DNA from: PWQG01 sp041685555
Lineage (GTDB): Bacteria; Pseudomonadota; Gammaproteobacteria; Pseudomonadales; Pseudohongiellaceae
Assembly (NCBI GenBank): GCA_041685555.1
Contig: JAWLFN010000079.1
Span: 1-10,914, forward strand
Length of the DNA: 10,914 nt
Reading direction: 5' to 3'
A model generated the notes under the pieces. The model made no database searches and was not told the origin of the DNA. It saw only the letters and a list, made by a program, of their open reading frames with translations. How positions within the stretch are numbered: the stretch's first letter is position 1; each line of letters begins with the position of its first letter. A program made the translations under genes and the position numbers. Below, one piece after another: positions 1 to 6,978 of this stretch.

Positions 1-406
1 GCGGGCTGACGGCCGTGCTTCCTTGCAGGGTCTTATGGACACCGTATACCAGAACCCATTGACTGACAACTCCAGTTACAAATCTGTAGTGCTATGGTCT
101 CCAATACACCATCAGAAGAAACCCTGAAATCTCGCCGCCAGGAAAATTGCGGATTCCATCGACTGACCATATTTCCCATCCATCGCCAATCAAATGTCCT
201 ATGAATCAATCCACAAAATACTAAACATCCCACATCATTGCTGGTCCATAGTCTTTCAGTGATAAGTCGAGCGCTCGCTCTGTATTTTTCATCAAAACAC
301 GCCTTACATGTATTGCATAAGGTTTTCTCGTTATGATACTAATCCACTAAGCTCTTGCATTACAGGGCTATACAGGAATGCTCGGTTATCTATTGAATAA
401 CGCGGT
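1..406. other. A+T-rich stretch with no convincing gene
   Basis: I see no supportable gene here. The first ~30 bases are GC-rich; from about 32 to 500 the sequence is clearly more A+T-rich than the rest of the window. A + strand frame open from position 2 ends at a TGA at 125-127 and could be the tail of a gene entering from the left, but its translation resembles no family I know. A 66-codon minus-strand frame (33-233) has no ribosome-binding site and odd composition. The stretch could be a long intergenic region or a decayed insertion; nothing in it decides between these. Confidence 0.5.
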
Positions 407-436
407 TTGTGGGGTAAGCGGACTTATCGGTATATT
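407..436 (+). promoter_or_regulatory. Possible sigma-70 promoter for the first TonB-dependent receptor
   Basis: TTGTGG (407-412) and TATATT (431-436) are separated by 18 bases. The -10 matches TATAAT at five of six positions; the -35 matches TTGACA only at TTG. A start near 443 would give a leader of about 250 bases before the receptor ATG at 694. The call is by eye and the -35 is weak. Confidence 0.35.
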
Positions 437-442
437 TACAGA

Positions 443-693
443 CTTAGCGTGCTGATGTAGCTTGCTACATCGAACTTCTCGTTTCACAGCTTTACCGCTG
501 GTCTTCTTTTATGGCCCTTTGTGGCTTTTCCCGGGCCGCGTCACGCGGGCATTTAAAACCGGAAGCAAAAAGCACACTGCCGAGCGGGAACGCTTCGGAC
601 CAGCATGCGCTGGCAAGCCTTTTCAATAGCTAAAGCGCTGACGGTAATCGGCCGAAACCCCGCCCCACAACTATAAAAAAATGGGGATAACTG
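443..693 (+). promoter_or_regulatory. Hairpin-rich 5' leader of the first TonB-dependent receptor
   Basis: The leader carries several short complementary segments: 454-460/465-471, GGCCC 513-517 with GGGCC 533-537, CCGCG 536-540 with CGCGG 544-548, and CCAGC 600-604 with GCTGG 609-613. The second and third share bases 536-537 and could be alternatives. Two CCCC tracts (658-661, 663-666) can pair with the GGGG (683-686) that is the likely Shine-Dalgarno of the receptor. I recognise no known riboswitch class. The stems are short, so a regulatory role is inference. Confidence 0.3.
454..471. repeat. Perfect 8-bp inverted repeat (operator or leader hairpin)
   Basis: GATGTAGC and GCTACATC flank two T residues, giving an 18-base dyad. 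As RNA it would fold as a 7-bp stem with a CTTG loop, just after the predicted transcription start near 443. There is no T-run behind it, so it is not an intrinsic terminator. It could equally be a protein-binding operator; position alone does not decide. Confidence 0.4.
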
Positions 694-3603
694 ATGATTA
701 GCAGACAAACAGAAACAACCGCCCCCTATAAAGCCCACTCACTCCCGACCGCCATAGCCGTGGCCCTTCTTGCCTCCGCCGGACAGACGCTCGCCCAGGA
801 CGAGCCGGAAGTCGAAGAGGTGCTCGTTACGGGCTCATATATCAGGAACAGCGCCTTTGCCCAAAACTCGCCAGTAGATACGCTCACTGCCGAGGATATT
901 GCCAACTCAGGCTCACCCAGCATGGACCAGTTCATCCGGGATCTGTCCTATACGCAGAACACTGATGCCGTCTATAATGTATTGGGCGGTGACGCCGGCC
1001 CCCAGACATCCACGGGCGCTGAATTCAACCTGCGCGGGCTAGGTGAGAACAGCACGCTGACGCTGGTCGATGGGGTCCGTAGCGTCAACAACACGATGAA
1101 TTCGCTGCTGCCCGATATCGCCATCCGGCAAATGGAGATCGTGCTCGATGGCGGCTCGGCCCTGTACGGTTCCGACGCCGTAGCCGGCGTCGTTAACGTG
1201 CTTCCCATCAAGGATTTCGAAGGCCTGCGCTTTCGCGGTTATTACCAGCAGCCCGAGGATGGAGCCAACGAAGAATCGACGCTTTCTGCAATGGCGGGCA
1301 CCTCCTTCGATAATAACGTCAGTATCGTCGGTGCTATTGAGTTGAGGAACCGTTCAAAACTGTCCCAGAACGAGCGTCCGCGTGAGTGGATGATGGATGA
1401 CGGCTCGTCCGCCTCCGGGAATCCCGGTACTTTCCGGCAGGTCAACGGCGCTACAGTCAACTTGAATGCGCCGCACGGCGGCTCGCCAACCGGTGACCTG
1501 CTGATGGATCCCAGTTGTGGCACATTCAACCCGGTGGGACCCGACCCGACACCGGAAGAGCGCGTGCAGAAGTTCACTACGCCTAGCGGCGTACCCCAGG
1601 ACCCTATCTGTCGGTACCAGTACACCAATCCCTACGAATATGCCGTCTCGCTGGATGAACTCAATGTCTACTCAAACGTAACATGGGATGTTAACGAACG
1701 ACTCGATATTGAACTTATGGGCAATTATTTCGTTCAGAACCAGGGGCCGATGGGCAGCACCTCCACGGCCCTGAATGAAAACAACCGCAACGTCCTGCTG
1801 GTGCCAGCCGACCATCCAGGTAACCCCTTTGGCGTGGACGTCAGTCCATGGTTGTGGAGACCGACGACTGGTGAGGTCGGCAATAATCCAGACTGGTTGC
1901 CAGATATCGGCACCAGCGGTGATTTCTTCGACGAAAATACCACCTACCGCCTGACTGCCAGAGCCAACTACGATATAGCTGGCAGCTGGACCGCCCAGGC
2001 CTACTATTCGCAGCAGTCGTTCGAGAACGAGGCGACGTCGGACGAAATCAGCCTCTCGAGGATGCAACGCGCGCTGATCGGCGAAGGAGGCCCAACCGGC
2101 GACATGTACTTCAACCCCTTCGGCTCGGCAGACCCGCGCTCACCGCTTTACGAAGCCGGCGTCACGGACAACCCGAAGGAAGTACTTAACTGGTTCATGC
2201 CCGAAGGTTCTCCGAGGATCACGGCCCGGAACAAGCTCCGCATCGCGGAAGCGGTTGTCACCGGGGAAGTCTGGGATCTTCCTGCCGGACCGATGTCGCT
2301 GGCGGCCGGGCTGCAACGCCGCGAACGCGAGGACATCGATTACGAGGACCCCCTGGTACTGCGTAACGATGACTACAACAGGGACATTTCCCAACCACCT
2401 CTCGAAGACACTCATTTCTACAGTGACGTCAACGCGGCTTTTATGGAAATCCAGGCACCGATCATTGCGGGCCTGAGCATGCAACTCGCAGCACGCCATG
2501 AGCGCTTTACGGATTTTGACCTGGAGTCTACCACGCCCAAGCTCGCCCTCCGCTGGGAGGCTTCACCGTCGCTCGCATTCCGGGGTTCCATCGGGGAAAG
2601 CTTCCTGGCACCAACTCCTTTCCAGGCCAGGCCCTTCGTTCCGGACGAAAACTGTGGCGAAGCCTTTTCGGGGAATGACCCATTCTTCGATCAAACGTTG
2701 GTCGGGGCGGCATCATGCCAATCGGGAAATCCGTCCCTATCGCCGGAAAAATCCACCATCAAGAACCTGGGCATGACCTGGGAGCCAGGCGGCACCTTGA
2801 ACGGACTCAGTGTCAGTCTCGACTATCAGCAAGTCGAATATGAGGATCGCATACGCACACTGGACGACACCGATGCCGTCTTTGCCCAGTTCGATGACTT
2901 CCTTGATCAGCAAGGAATGTCCGCGGAGTCCTATGATTCAAGCCCGGGATCGGCCGACCGACAGGCAGCGGAACAGTACCTACGCTCGATCGCGGGTGTC
3001 GGTAACCCCGTCCAGCGCAATCCGGAAACCCTCGAGGTGCAGACGATCTTCACCCAGGCCGCGAATATCAGTTCCGTCTACGTCGATCTGCTGGACCTGC
3101 AGACCAGTTACTCGCTGAACACAACGAATTTGGGGACATTCACGGCCGATCTGAGCTCCTCATACTATGTCGACTACCGCTACAAGGACCTCAATGAGAT
3201 CTGGGTCGATGCAGTGGGCAAGCAGAACCACCCGACGGGGATCGTGCCCCCGATTCCCAAACTGAAGACAACGCTGAGACTGGACTGGTTGCAAGGACCA
3301 CACAATGCAAGTTTGACTACCAATTATCGCCATCATGTCTTGTATGATGGCAGAGGAAGGGATAACTACAATGATGGCTGGCTGCAAAGTGTTGATTCGC
3401 ATATTGATGCCGAAGAGATCGTCGATGCCCGTTATTCCTATACGTTCGAAGACCTTTTAAGCAGCCGCGTTACACTGACCGCGGGTATCAATAATCTCTT
3501 CGACCGACGACCGGAGCGTCTGCCGATCCAGGGAGGGTTCGAAACCCGCCTGTCTGTACCGTGGGGACGCCAAATATGGATGTCGCTAACCTGGCAACCG
3601 TGA
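694..3603 (+). CDS. TonB-dependent outer-membrane receptor, substrate unknown
   Basis: This 969-residue protein is a TonB-gated outer-membrane transporter. Residues 1-34 form a Sec signal peptide with likely cleavage after A34 (TLA|Q). EEVLVTGSYIR at 41-51 contains the TonB-box-like segment. The plug domain follows, with LTLVDGVR and the ALYGSDAVAGVVNV segment typical of the family. The remainder is the beta-barrel, with GNPSLSPEKS at 678-687, the usual mid-barrel hallmark, and an NNLFDRRP segment near the end. Cysteine pairs C275/C306 and C654/C675 probably form disulfides in extracellular loops. The length exceeds classical siderophore receptors (about 700-800) and fits the large marine-type subfamily often used for glycans or other nutrients. 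The start is preceded by GGGG seven bases upstream. No transporter or regulator gene is adjacent, so the substrate is open. The family call is firm. Confidence 0.95.
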   Translation: MISRQTETTAPYKAHSLPTAIAVALLASAGQTLAQDEPEVEEVLVTGSYIRNSAFAQNSPVDTLTAEDIANSGSPSMDQFIRDLSYTQNTDAVYNVLGGDAGPQTSTGAEFNLRGLGENSTLTLVDGVRSVNNTMNSLLPDIAIRQMEIVLDGGSALYGSDAVAGVVNVLPIKDFEGLRFRGYYQQPEDGANEESTLSAMAGTSFDNNVSIVGAIELRNRSKLSQNERPREWMMDDGSSASGNPGTFRQVNGATVNLNAPHGGSPTGDLLMDPSCGTFNPVGPDPTPEERVQKFTTPSGVPQDPICRYQYTNPYEYAVSLDELNVYSNVTWDVNERLDIELMGNYFVQNQGPMGSTSTALNENNRNVLLVPADHPGNPFGVDVSPWLWRPTTGEVGNNPDWLPDIGTSGDFFDENTTYRLTARANYDIAGSWTAQAYYSQQSFENEATSDEISLSRMQRALIGEGGPTGDMYFNPFGSADPRSPLYEAGVTDNPKEVLNWFMPEGSPRITARNKLRIAEAVVTGEVWDLPAGPMSLAAGLQRREREDIDYEDPLVLRNDDYNRDISQPPLEDTHFYSDVNAAFMEIQAPIIAGLSMQLAARHERFTDFDLESTTPKLALRWEASPSLAFRGSIGESFLAPTPFQARPFVPDENCGEAFSGNDPFFDQTLVGAASCQSGNPSLSPEKSTIKNLGMTWEPGGTLNGLSVSLDYQQVEYEDRIRTLDDTDAVFAQFDDFLDQQGMSAESYDSSPGSADRQAAEQYLRSIAGVGNPVQRNPETLEVQTIFTQAANISSVYVDLLDLQTSYSLNTTNLGTFTADLSSSYYVDYRYKDLNEIWVDAVGKQNHPTGIVPPIPKLKTTLRLDWLQGPHNASLTTNYRHHVLYDGRGRDNYNDGWLQSVDSHIDAEEIVDARYSYTFEDLLSSRVTLTAGINNLFDRRPERLPIQGGFETRLSVPWGRQIWMSLTWQP

Positions 3604-3666
3604 TTCCTGCGAAGCGTTTGTTGACACAACAGACATGAGGTTCCCACCAGAAACAAGGAGAACAGG

Positions 3667-3701
3667 CTGGCCAACAGTGTCTACATAGCGCTGTTGGCCA
3701 G
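3667..3701 (+). terminator. Strong hairpin terminator after the first receptor gene
   Basis: CTGGCCAACAG (3667-3677) and CTGTTGGCCAG (3691-3701) form a perfect 11-bp stem. G-U and G-C pairs extend it inward to about 14 bp with a 7-base loop (3681-3687). It lies 63 bases after the receptor stop and is followed by TTT. The T-tract is short, so termination may be partial or factor-assisted. The next gene on the same strand starts 179 bases later. Confidence 0.65.
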
Positions 3702-3880
3702 TTTCGGGTTGAGGATTTTGTTGGGTTACCACAGCGTCGGGCGGCACGGGGTGAAGTCCGCACACCCCTTGAAATTGGCTCGACAGAACCAGACTTCGTT
3801 AATAAGGGCGCGCCTTCGACAGCCTCTATGCCCAACAGGCAGCGCGCCGGCATTGACCACATCCAGAAGAGGAACAGCAA
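3702..3880 (+). promoter_or_regulatory. Upstream region of the Host_attach gene
   Basis: This stretch follows the terminator and must hold the promoter of the next gene if that gene is transcribed separately. The best candidate I see is TTGGCT (3775-3780) with TTAATA (3799-3804), 18 bases apart, which is weak. A short inverted repeat, GGGGTG (3748-3753) and CACCCC (3763-3768), lies just upstream. A clear Shine-Dalgarno, GAGGA at 3869-3873, sits seven bases before the ATG at 3881. Confidence 0.25.
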
Positions 3881-4411
3881 ATGGCAGATTACTGTGTCGT
3901 CACAGCGGAACTGGCACGAGCGCGCATTTTTACGCTGGAGTCATCCGAAACCCCGGAAACCGAAGGCAGTCCGTACCTGGTGGAGCGCAAGTCCCTGGTC
4001 AACCCTCAGCGCAACGCGGATGCATCGGATCTGTGGACGGATACCCGGCGCGGTGCTCACCGGGAGCACCAGGGGGGACAACTGGCCGGCGAGACCAGCG
4101 GCATTCCCCACCACAACTACGACGAGCACCAGGACGATAACGAGCGGATGGCCAACCGGGCCTTTGCCAGAGACGTGGTGGCAGCGGCCCGGGATGTCAT
4201 TGGATACCACGACTGCGGCCGCCTCATACTCTGCTCGGAAAAGCAGATGCTGGGGTTCTTGCGCCCGGAGCTCGATGCGTTACCGCGAGACGGGCTGAAG
4301 ATCACCGAAGTGCCCCGCGATCTGATGGGTCTCAGCGCACACGACCTGCACGGGAAACTGGCGCAGGATGAGTTGCTGCCACCGAGGAAGCGGCCGGAAA
4401 TACCGACGTGA
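3881..4411 (+). CDS. Host_attach (PF10116-type) family protein
   Basis: This 176-residue protein resembles the family annotated 'protein required for attachment to host cells'. It has no signal peptide or membrane segment, so it should be cytoplasmic. It starts with the family's beta-strand and ARARIF segment (residues 13-18). It has the middle LVNPQRNADASDLWTDTRRG segment and a variable Gln/His/Asp-rich linker. The FARDVVAAARDVI helix, GRLILCSEKQMLGFLRPEL and the ITEVPRDLMGLSAHDL tail complete the family pattern. The family name comes from an Agrobacterium attachment phenotype; fold analyses relate it to release-factor-like (baeRF) domains, so a role in adhesion should not be assumed. GAGGA seven bases upstream supports the ATG. 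It stands alone on the + strand and converges on the next gene. Confidence 0.85.
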   Translation: MADYCVVTAELARARIFTLESSETPETEGSPYLVERKSLVNPQRNADASDLWTDTRRGAHREHQGGQLAGETSGIPHHNYDEHQDDNERMANRAFARDVVAAARDVIGYHDCGRLILCSEKQMLGFLRPELDALPRDGLKITEVPRDLMGLSAHDLHGKLAQDELLPPRKRPEIPT

Positions 4412-4451
4412 GATCGAGAACTGATACGGAGGTGTGCTCATCAACCCGTAT

Positions 4452-4467
4452 AAGCCCGGAAAGGCTT
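4452..4467. terminator. Weak hairpin between convergent genes
   Basis: AAGCC (4452-4456) and GGCTT (4463-4467) can form a 5-bp stem with a 6-base loop in the 68-base gap between the two convergent stop codons. The position suits a bidirectional terminator, but the stem is short and there is no T-run, so the call is tentative. Confidence 0.2.
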
Positions 4468-4479
4468 GAGATCGGACAT

Positions 4480-5544
4480 TCAGCGATTGCTGATGTACGC
4501 CTCCAGGATATCCCTCACCCGGCTCCTGTTCTGCTCCGGGGATACTGTCTCGCCGTCGCCATAGTCCTCGGCCAGACCAAACAAGGCCGCGAACAGCGGG
4601 GTGCCGTCGTGCTGCTCCGCAATCCGCACACGTTGGCTGTCGTCAATGAACGCCTGCCAGACCTCCCTGACATCACGCCAGAATGAGGACGTTGACTCCC
4701 AGTACCGGTCACCGGCAGAGAAGTCGAAATCGACGATGCGGTCATAGCGGTTGACCCCGATCTCCCTGGCCAGATAGGGCTCTTCGGCAGCCGGATTGCC
4801 CTGTTCATCCAGCCTCAGTTTGTAGTTGTCCTCTTCATGGACCCAGCCCTGCGGCGTGATGGTATGCCGATTGCGCGCTTCCAGTACCTGGTAATCGTCC
4901 CTGACGCTGCTCTCGCGCCGCGGTAGCGGCCGCCAGGTCTCGGAGCCCAGCCAGGTGGAGAGATTGTCCTTATGCTCCCATTCGCCATGGGACTGGTAGC
5001 GAGGGCTGTCATCCACCTGGTAGACCGACTGCGTCCAGGTGCCCTGCCACGTCTCCTCATCCAGACTGTTCTTTTCCCAGGTACGGTTGCCCGCATAGAC
5101 CAACAGGTTCTGCTTTTCGTATTCCCAGTCCTGGCGCCAGTGCTTTTGCACAAACGGACCCGCCACTTCGCCATCCTCTCCTTCCATGAACATGACCAGT
5201 ATGTGTTGCAGGCTGATGTACCGGGGTCGCTCTTCCACCACATAGACATATTCCGTCCCCCAGGAATGATAGGGCCTGGCGCGCTCGAAATCGGACAACC
5301 CGTCTTCCTGCAGCGACGTCCAGCCAGAATGTGGTTCCGGATCGAGCGTGACGGGAGCGCCTTCGGAGGTCCCGCCGCGCGGGATGAAATGACATTCCTC
5401 AAGCGACCAGCTGAAAGTGTAGCGCTGGGCACAATCTGCTGCCTCCTGTGCCTGGGTCGCCTGCAGCGACAGAAGCAGGACGGCACCAAAAAGAGTCAGG
5501 CCGCCAGTACGGGTTAACGCAGAACGGGTCAGGTGTTCGAGCAT
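4480..5544 (-). CDS. Secreted Trp-rich protein resembling DUF6607
   Basis: Translation from the ATG at 5544 gives 354 residues. I prefer this start to the in-frame ATG at 5589 because GGAAGG lies nine bases upstream and the product then begins with a good signal peptide (residues 1-32, QA|Q cleavage). The mature protein is soluble and acidic, with many W, Y, D and E. It has one probable disulfide pair (C38/C51) and dense motifs such as KHWRQDWEYE (134-143), WTQSVYQVDDSPRY (170-183), WRPLPRRES (204-212) and GWVHEEDN (233-240). These match my memory of DUF6607, a family without known function; a profile search was not possible. It is the last gene on this strand, 259 bases after the FmdE-like gene, so it may have its own promoter. 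A periplasmic or surface role in uptake is inferred from context. Confidence 0.7.
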   Translation of the reverse strand: MLEHLTRSALTRTGGLTLFGAVLLLSLQATQAQEAADCAQRYTFSWSLEECHFIPRGGTSEGAPVTLDPEPHSGWTSLQEDGLSDFERARPYHSWGTEYVYVVEERPRYISLQHILVMFMEGEDGEVAGPFVQKHWRQDWEYEKQNLLVYAGNRTWEKNSLDEETWQGTWTQSVYQVDDSPRYQSHGEWEHKDNLSTWLGSETWRPLPRRESSVRDDYQVLEARNRHTITPQGWVHEEDNYKLRLDEQGNPAAEEPYLAREIGVNRYDRIVDFDFSAGDRYWESTSSFWRDVREVWQAFIDDSQRVRIAEQHDGTPLFAALFGLAEDYGDGETVSPEQNRSRVRDILEAYISNR

Positions 5545-5803
5545 GACAGAGTACCTTCCACGGACAGGCTTGCACGAATTCTCCTGCATGATGATACAGG
5601 AGTCCGGACGTCATTGGCGACGGATCTTTTCGGGACCTCTTGCCAGACAAAAGCCGTCCGGCCGATGGTCTGCAACATGCCGCCCCACCTACTCGGTTAT
5701 CGATGGCTTCAGCAGCTACATCGAATACCGTCTCAACCAACGCGTCGGCCCCGACAGCTGAACACCTGTCGAGCAATGACGTGTTTTCTTCAAAGCGGGC
5801 CAC
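5545..5803 (-). other. Gap between the FmdE-like and DUF6607-like genes
   Basis: No gene is supportable here on either strand. It holds two small inverted repeats: CTCCTG/CAGGAG (5581-5586, 5597-5602), in the 5' leader of the DUF6607-like gene, and CGACAG/CTGTCG (5752-5757, 5766-5771), 32 bases past the FmdE-like stop. Neither has a T-run. The only -10-like element I see on the minus strand (TATCAT at about 5590-5595) lacks a credible -35. Confidence 0.4.
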
Positions 5804-6319
5804 TCAGCCGAGTCTGTCCGCATCATAGATCTGCTCAGCAGGCAGTTGCATCAGACGATCGGACATTTCCTGCTTGAGTTCAGTCAGCCGGGCCTCCTCG
5901 CTTTCCGTTCGATTTTTCTTGCGTCCCAGCGCGACAAACTCATCAAGTACATGGCCAGGCTGAATACGGATTGCGATACGTCGCTGACGATAGGAAAATT
6001 CAAAATAGTAATGACCGTTGGCACTGGCGAATGTATCCCTGGCGGCCCGCATGCCGGTGTCAACATGATAGCGCCCCTCCGTGACGCAGCGGAACACCAT
6101 TTCAAATGCGTCTCTTGCGCCGGGACCTGGAAAAGCTGTGTGGATCTGCACTTCGCGGCGCTCCACCGCTCCCCCTTCGGCCAGTAACGGCAACGCTCTT
6201 TCCATCACCTTGAAAGCGTGGGCGACGCCGCCGGGGAAGCCATAGCCATGGTAGCGGACAAGATCGTCATAGCTGTATTCGATGAGTCTGCCGTTTTCGG
6301 CAACCGTCAATGCATTCAT
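5804..6319 (-). CDS. FmdE-like domain protein, canonical cysteine missing
   Basis: This 171-residue cytoplasmic protein has no signal peptide. Its first half resembles the FmdE domain of formylmethanofuran-dehydrogenase-associated proteins. HGYGFPG at residues 24-30 sits where FmdE proteins have HGHxCPG, followed by a helix (VAHAFKVMERAL, 32-43) and a conserved-looking IHTAFPGPGARDAFEMVF segment (59-76). H24 is kept, but the second His is Tyr and the Cys is Phe. The only cysteine is C78 and there is no C-terminal zinc ribbon. The C-terminal ~45 residues are a charged helix. Methanogenesis is not implied; bacterial FmdE domains are poorly characterised metal-binding proteins. AAGGA seven bases upstream supports the ATG. 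It follows the amidotransferase-like gene by 53 bases on the same strand and is probably co-transcribed. The family call rests on motif resemblance. Confidence 0.55.
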   Translation of the reverse strand: MNALTVAENGRLIEYSYDDLVRYHGYGFPGGVAHAFKVMERALPLLAEGGAVERREVQIHTAFPGPGARDAFEMVFRCVTEGRYHVDTGMRAARDTFASANGHYYFEFSYRQRRIAIRIQPGHVLDEFVALGRKKNRTESEEARLTELKQEMSDRLMQLPAEQIYDADRLG

Positions 6320-6372
6320 GGATTGGTCCTTTTTGTTTGGGCTCGATGTTGGTTGCCGTCGCGGCTAGACGA

Positions 6373-6978
6373 TCAGTATTCCTTCAGCCAGGGCAGGAAG
6401 GCTTCCAGAAAACAGGTAGTTGCCGGCATGAAATAACTACCGTGATGAAAAAACGGATCCAGCGAGGTCACCAGCATGCGACCTCTTGTGCTGATCTGAT
6501 CCTCGTAGAAGATTGATCCGCCGGTTACATGATCGACAAGGCTTAGGGCCCCCGGTGGGGGCTTGAACCGGGCATGGTGGTGCCACGTGAAATCTTTCAG
6601 GGTAAGTGCGCTGTAGATCGAATGGTCTTCGTTGGCCGCACGAAGACCGCTGTCAGCGTCGCCCTCCAGCCACCACCAGTAATTGGTCGGCACCGCTCTG
6701 GCTTCCACGCCGGGTAGCCAGCGTTCAGGGCCAGTGCCCGCGAAAGCAACCACGGTTCCTCCGTTGTCCAGAAACCGGAGAAATTGCCGGCGCAACGGCG
6801 CCAGCAGTTCTGGATTGCTGCGGCAGGTCGCAATCACCACGTCAAATGCCGACAGAGCTACCGAAGCCATTTCCGGCAGGTAGAGACGCGTATCGATGAG
6901 GTGTGCCCAGCGCGCGTCATTGAGCGCGACCTGATGATAGGACATGCCGCCATCTATGGCTGCGATCCGATTACTCAT
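6373..6978 (-). CDS. Class I glutamine-amidotransferase-fold-like protein (A)
   Basis: This 201-residue protein has no signal peptide. It looks like a flavodoxin-like class I amidotransferase/ThuA-type fold: FDVVIATC (45-52), a helix containing RRQFLRFL (63-70), then GGTVVAFAGTGPE (73-85), where a GATase nucleophile elbow would sit. No cysteine is present there, so amidotransferase catalysis is unlikely. It is rich in histidine (HHH 133-135, H150, HH 178-179) and has an unusual NYWWWLEG (99-106), which may indicate ligand or metal binding (inference). Its start overlaps the previous stop in ATGA (6975-6978) and also has a strong GGGGAGG six bases upstream. It is a neighbour and possible diverged paralogue of the upstream gene. 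Exact family not recognised. Confidence 0.6.
   Translation of the reverse strand: MSNRIAAIDGGMSYHQVALNDARWAHLIDTRLYLPEMASVALSAFDVVIATCRSNPELLAPLRRQFLRFLDNGGTVVAFAGTGPERWLPGVEARAVPTNYWWWLEGDADSGLRAANEDHSIYSALTLKDFTWHHHARFKPPPGALSLVDHVTGGSIFYEDQISTRGRMLVTSLDPFFHHGSYFMPATTCFLEAFLPWLKEY

Noticed and set aside
33..233. 66-codon minus-strand frame
   Set aside because: No ribosome-binding site, A+T-rich composition unlike the neighbours and no recognisable motif.
331..345. Fur-box-like sequence TTATGATACTAATCC
   Set aside because: Only about 10 of 15 positions match the core of the Fur consensus, only one half looks right, and it lies well upstream of the candidate promoter.
443..693. Cobalamin riboswitch before the first receptor
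   Set aside because: I could not find a B12-box or the other conserved cobalamin riboswitch segments in the leader.
3621..3626. Perfect -35 hexamer TTGACA after the receptor stop
   Set aside because: No acceptable -10 at 16-18 bases, and it lies before a terminator hairpin.
3694..4298. Two + strand frames of about 150 codons overlapping the Host_attach gene
   Set aside because: Shadow frames of a well-supported gene; no family resemblance and no start signal.
5752..5771. Hairpin CGACAG/CTGTCG as terminator after the FmdE-like gene
   Set aside because: Six-bp stem with an eight-base loop and no following T-run on the minus strand.
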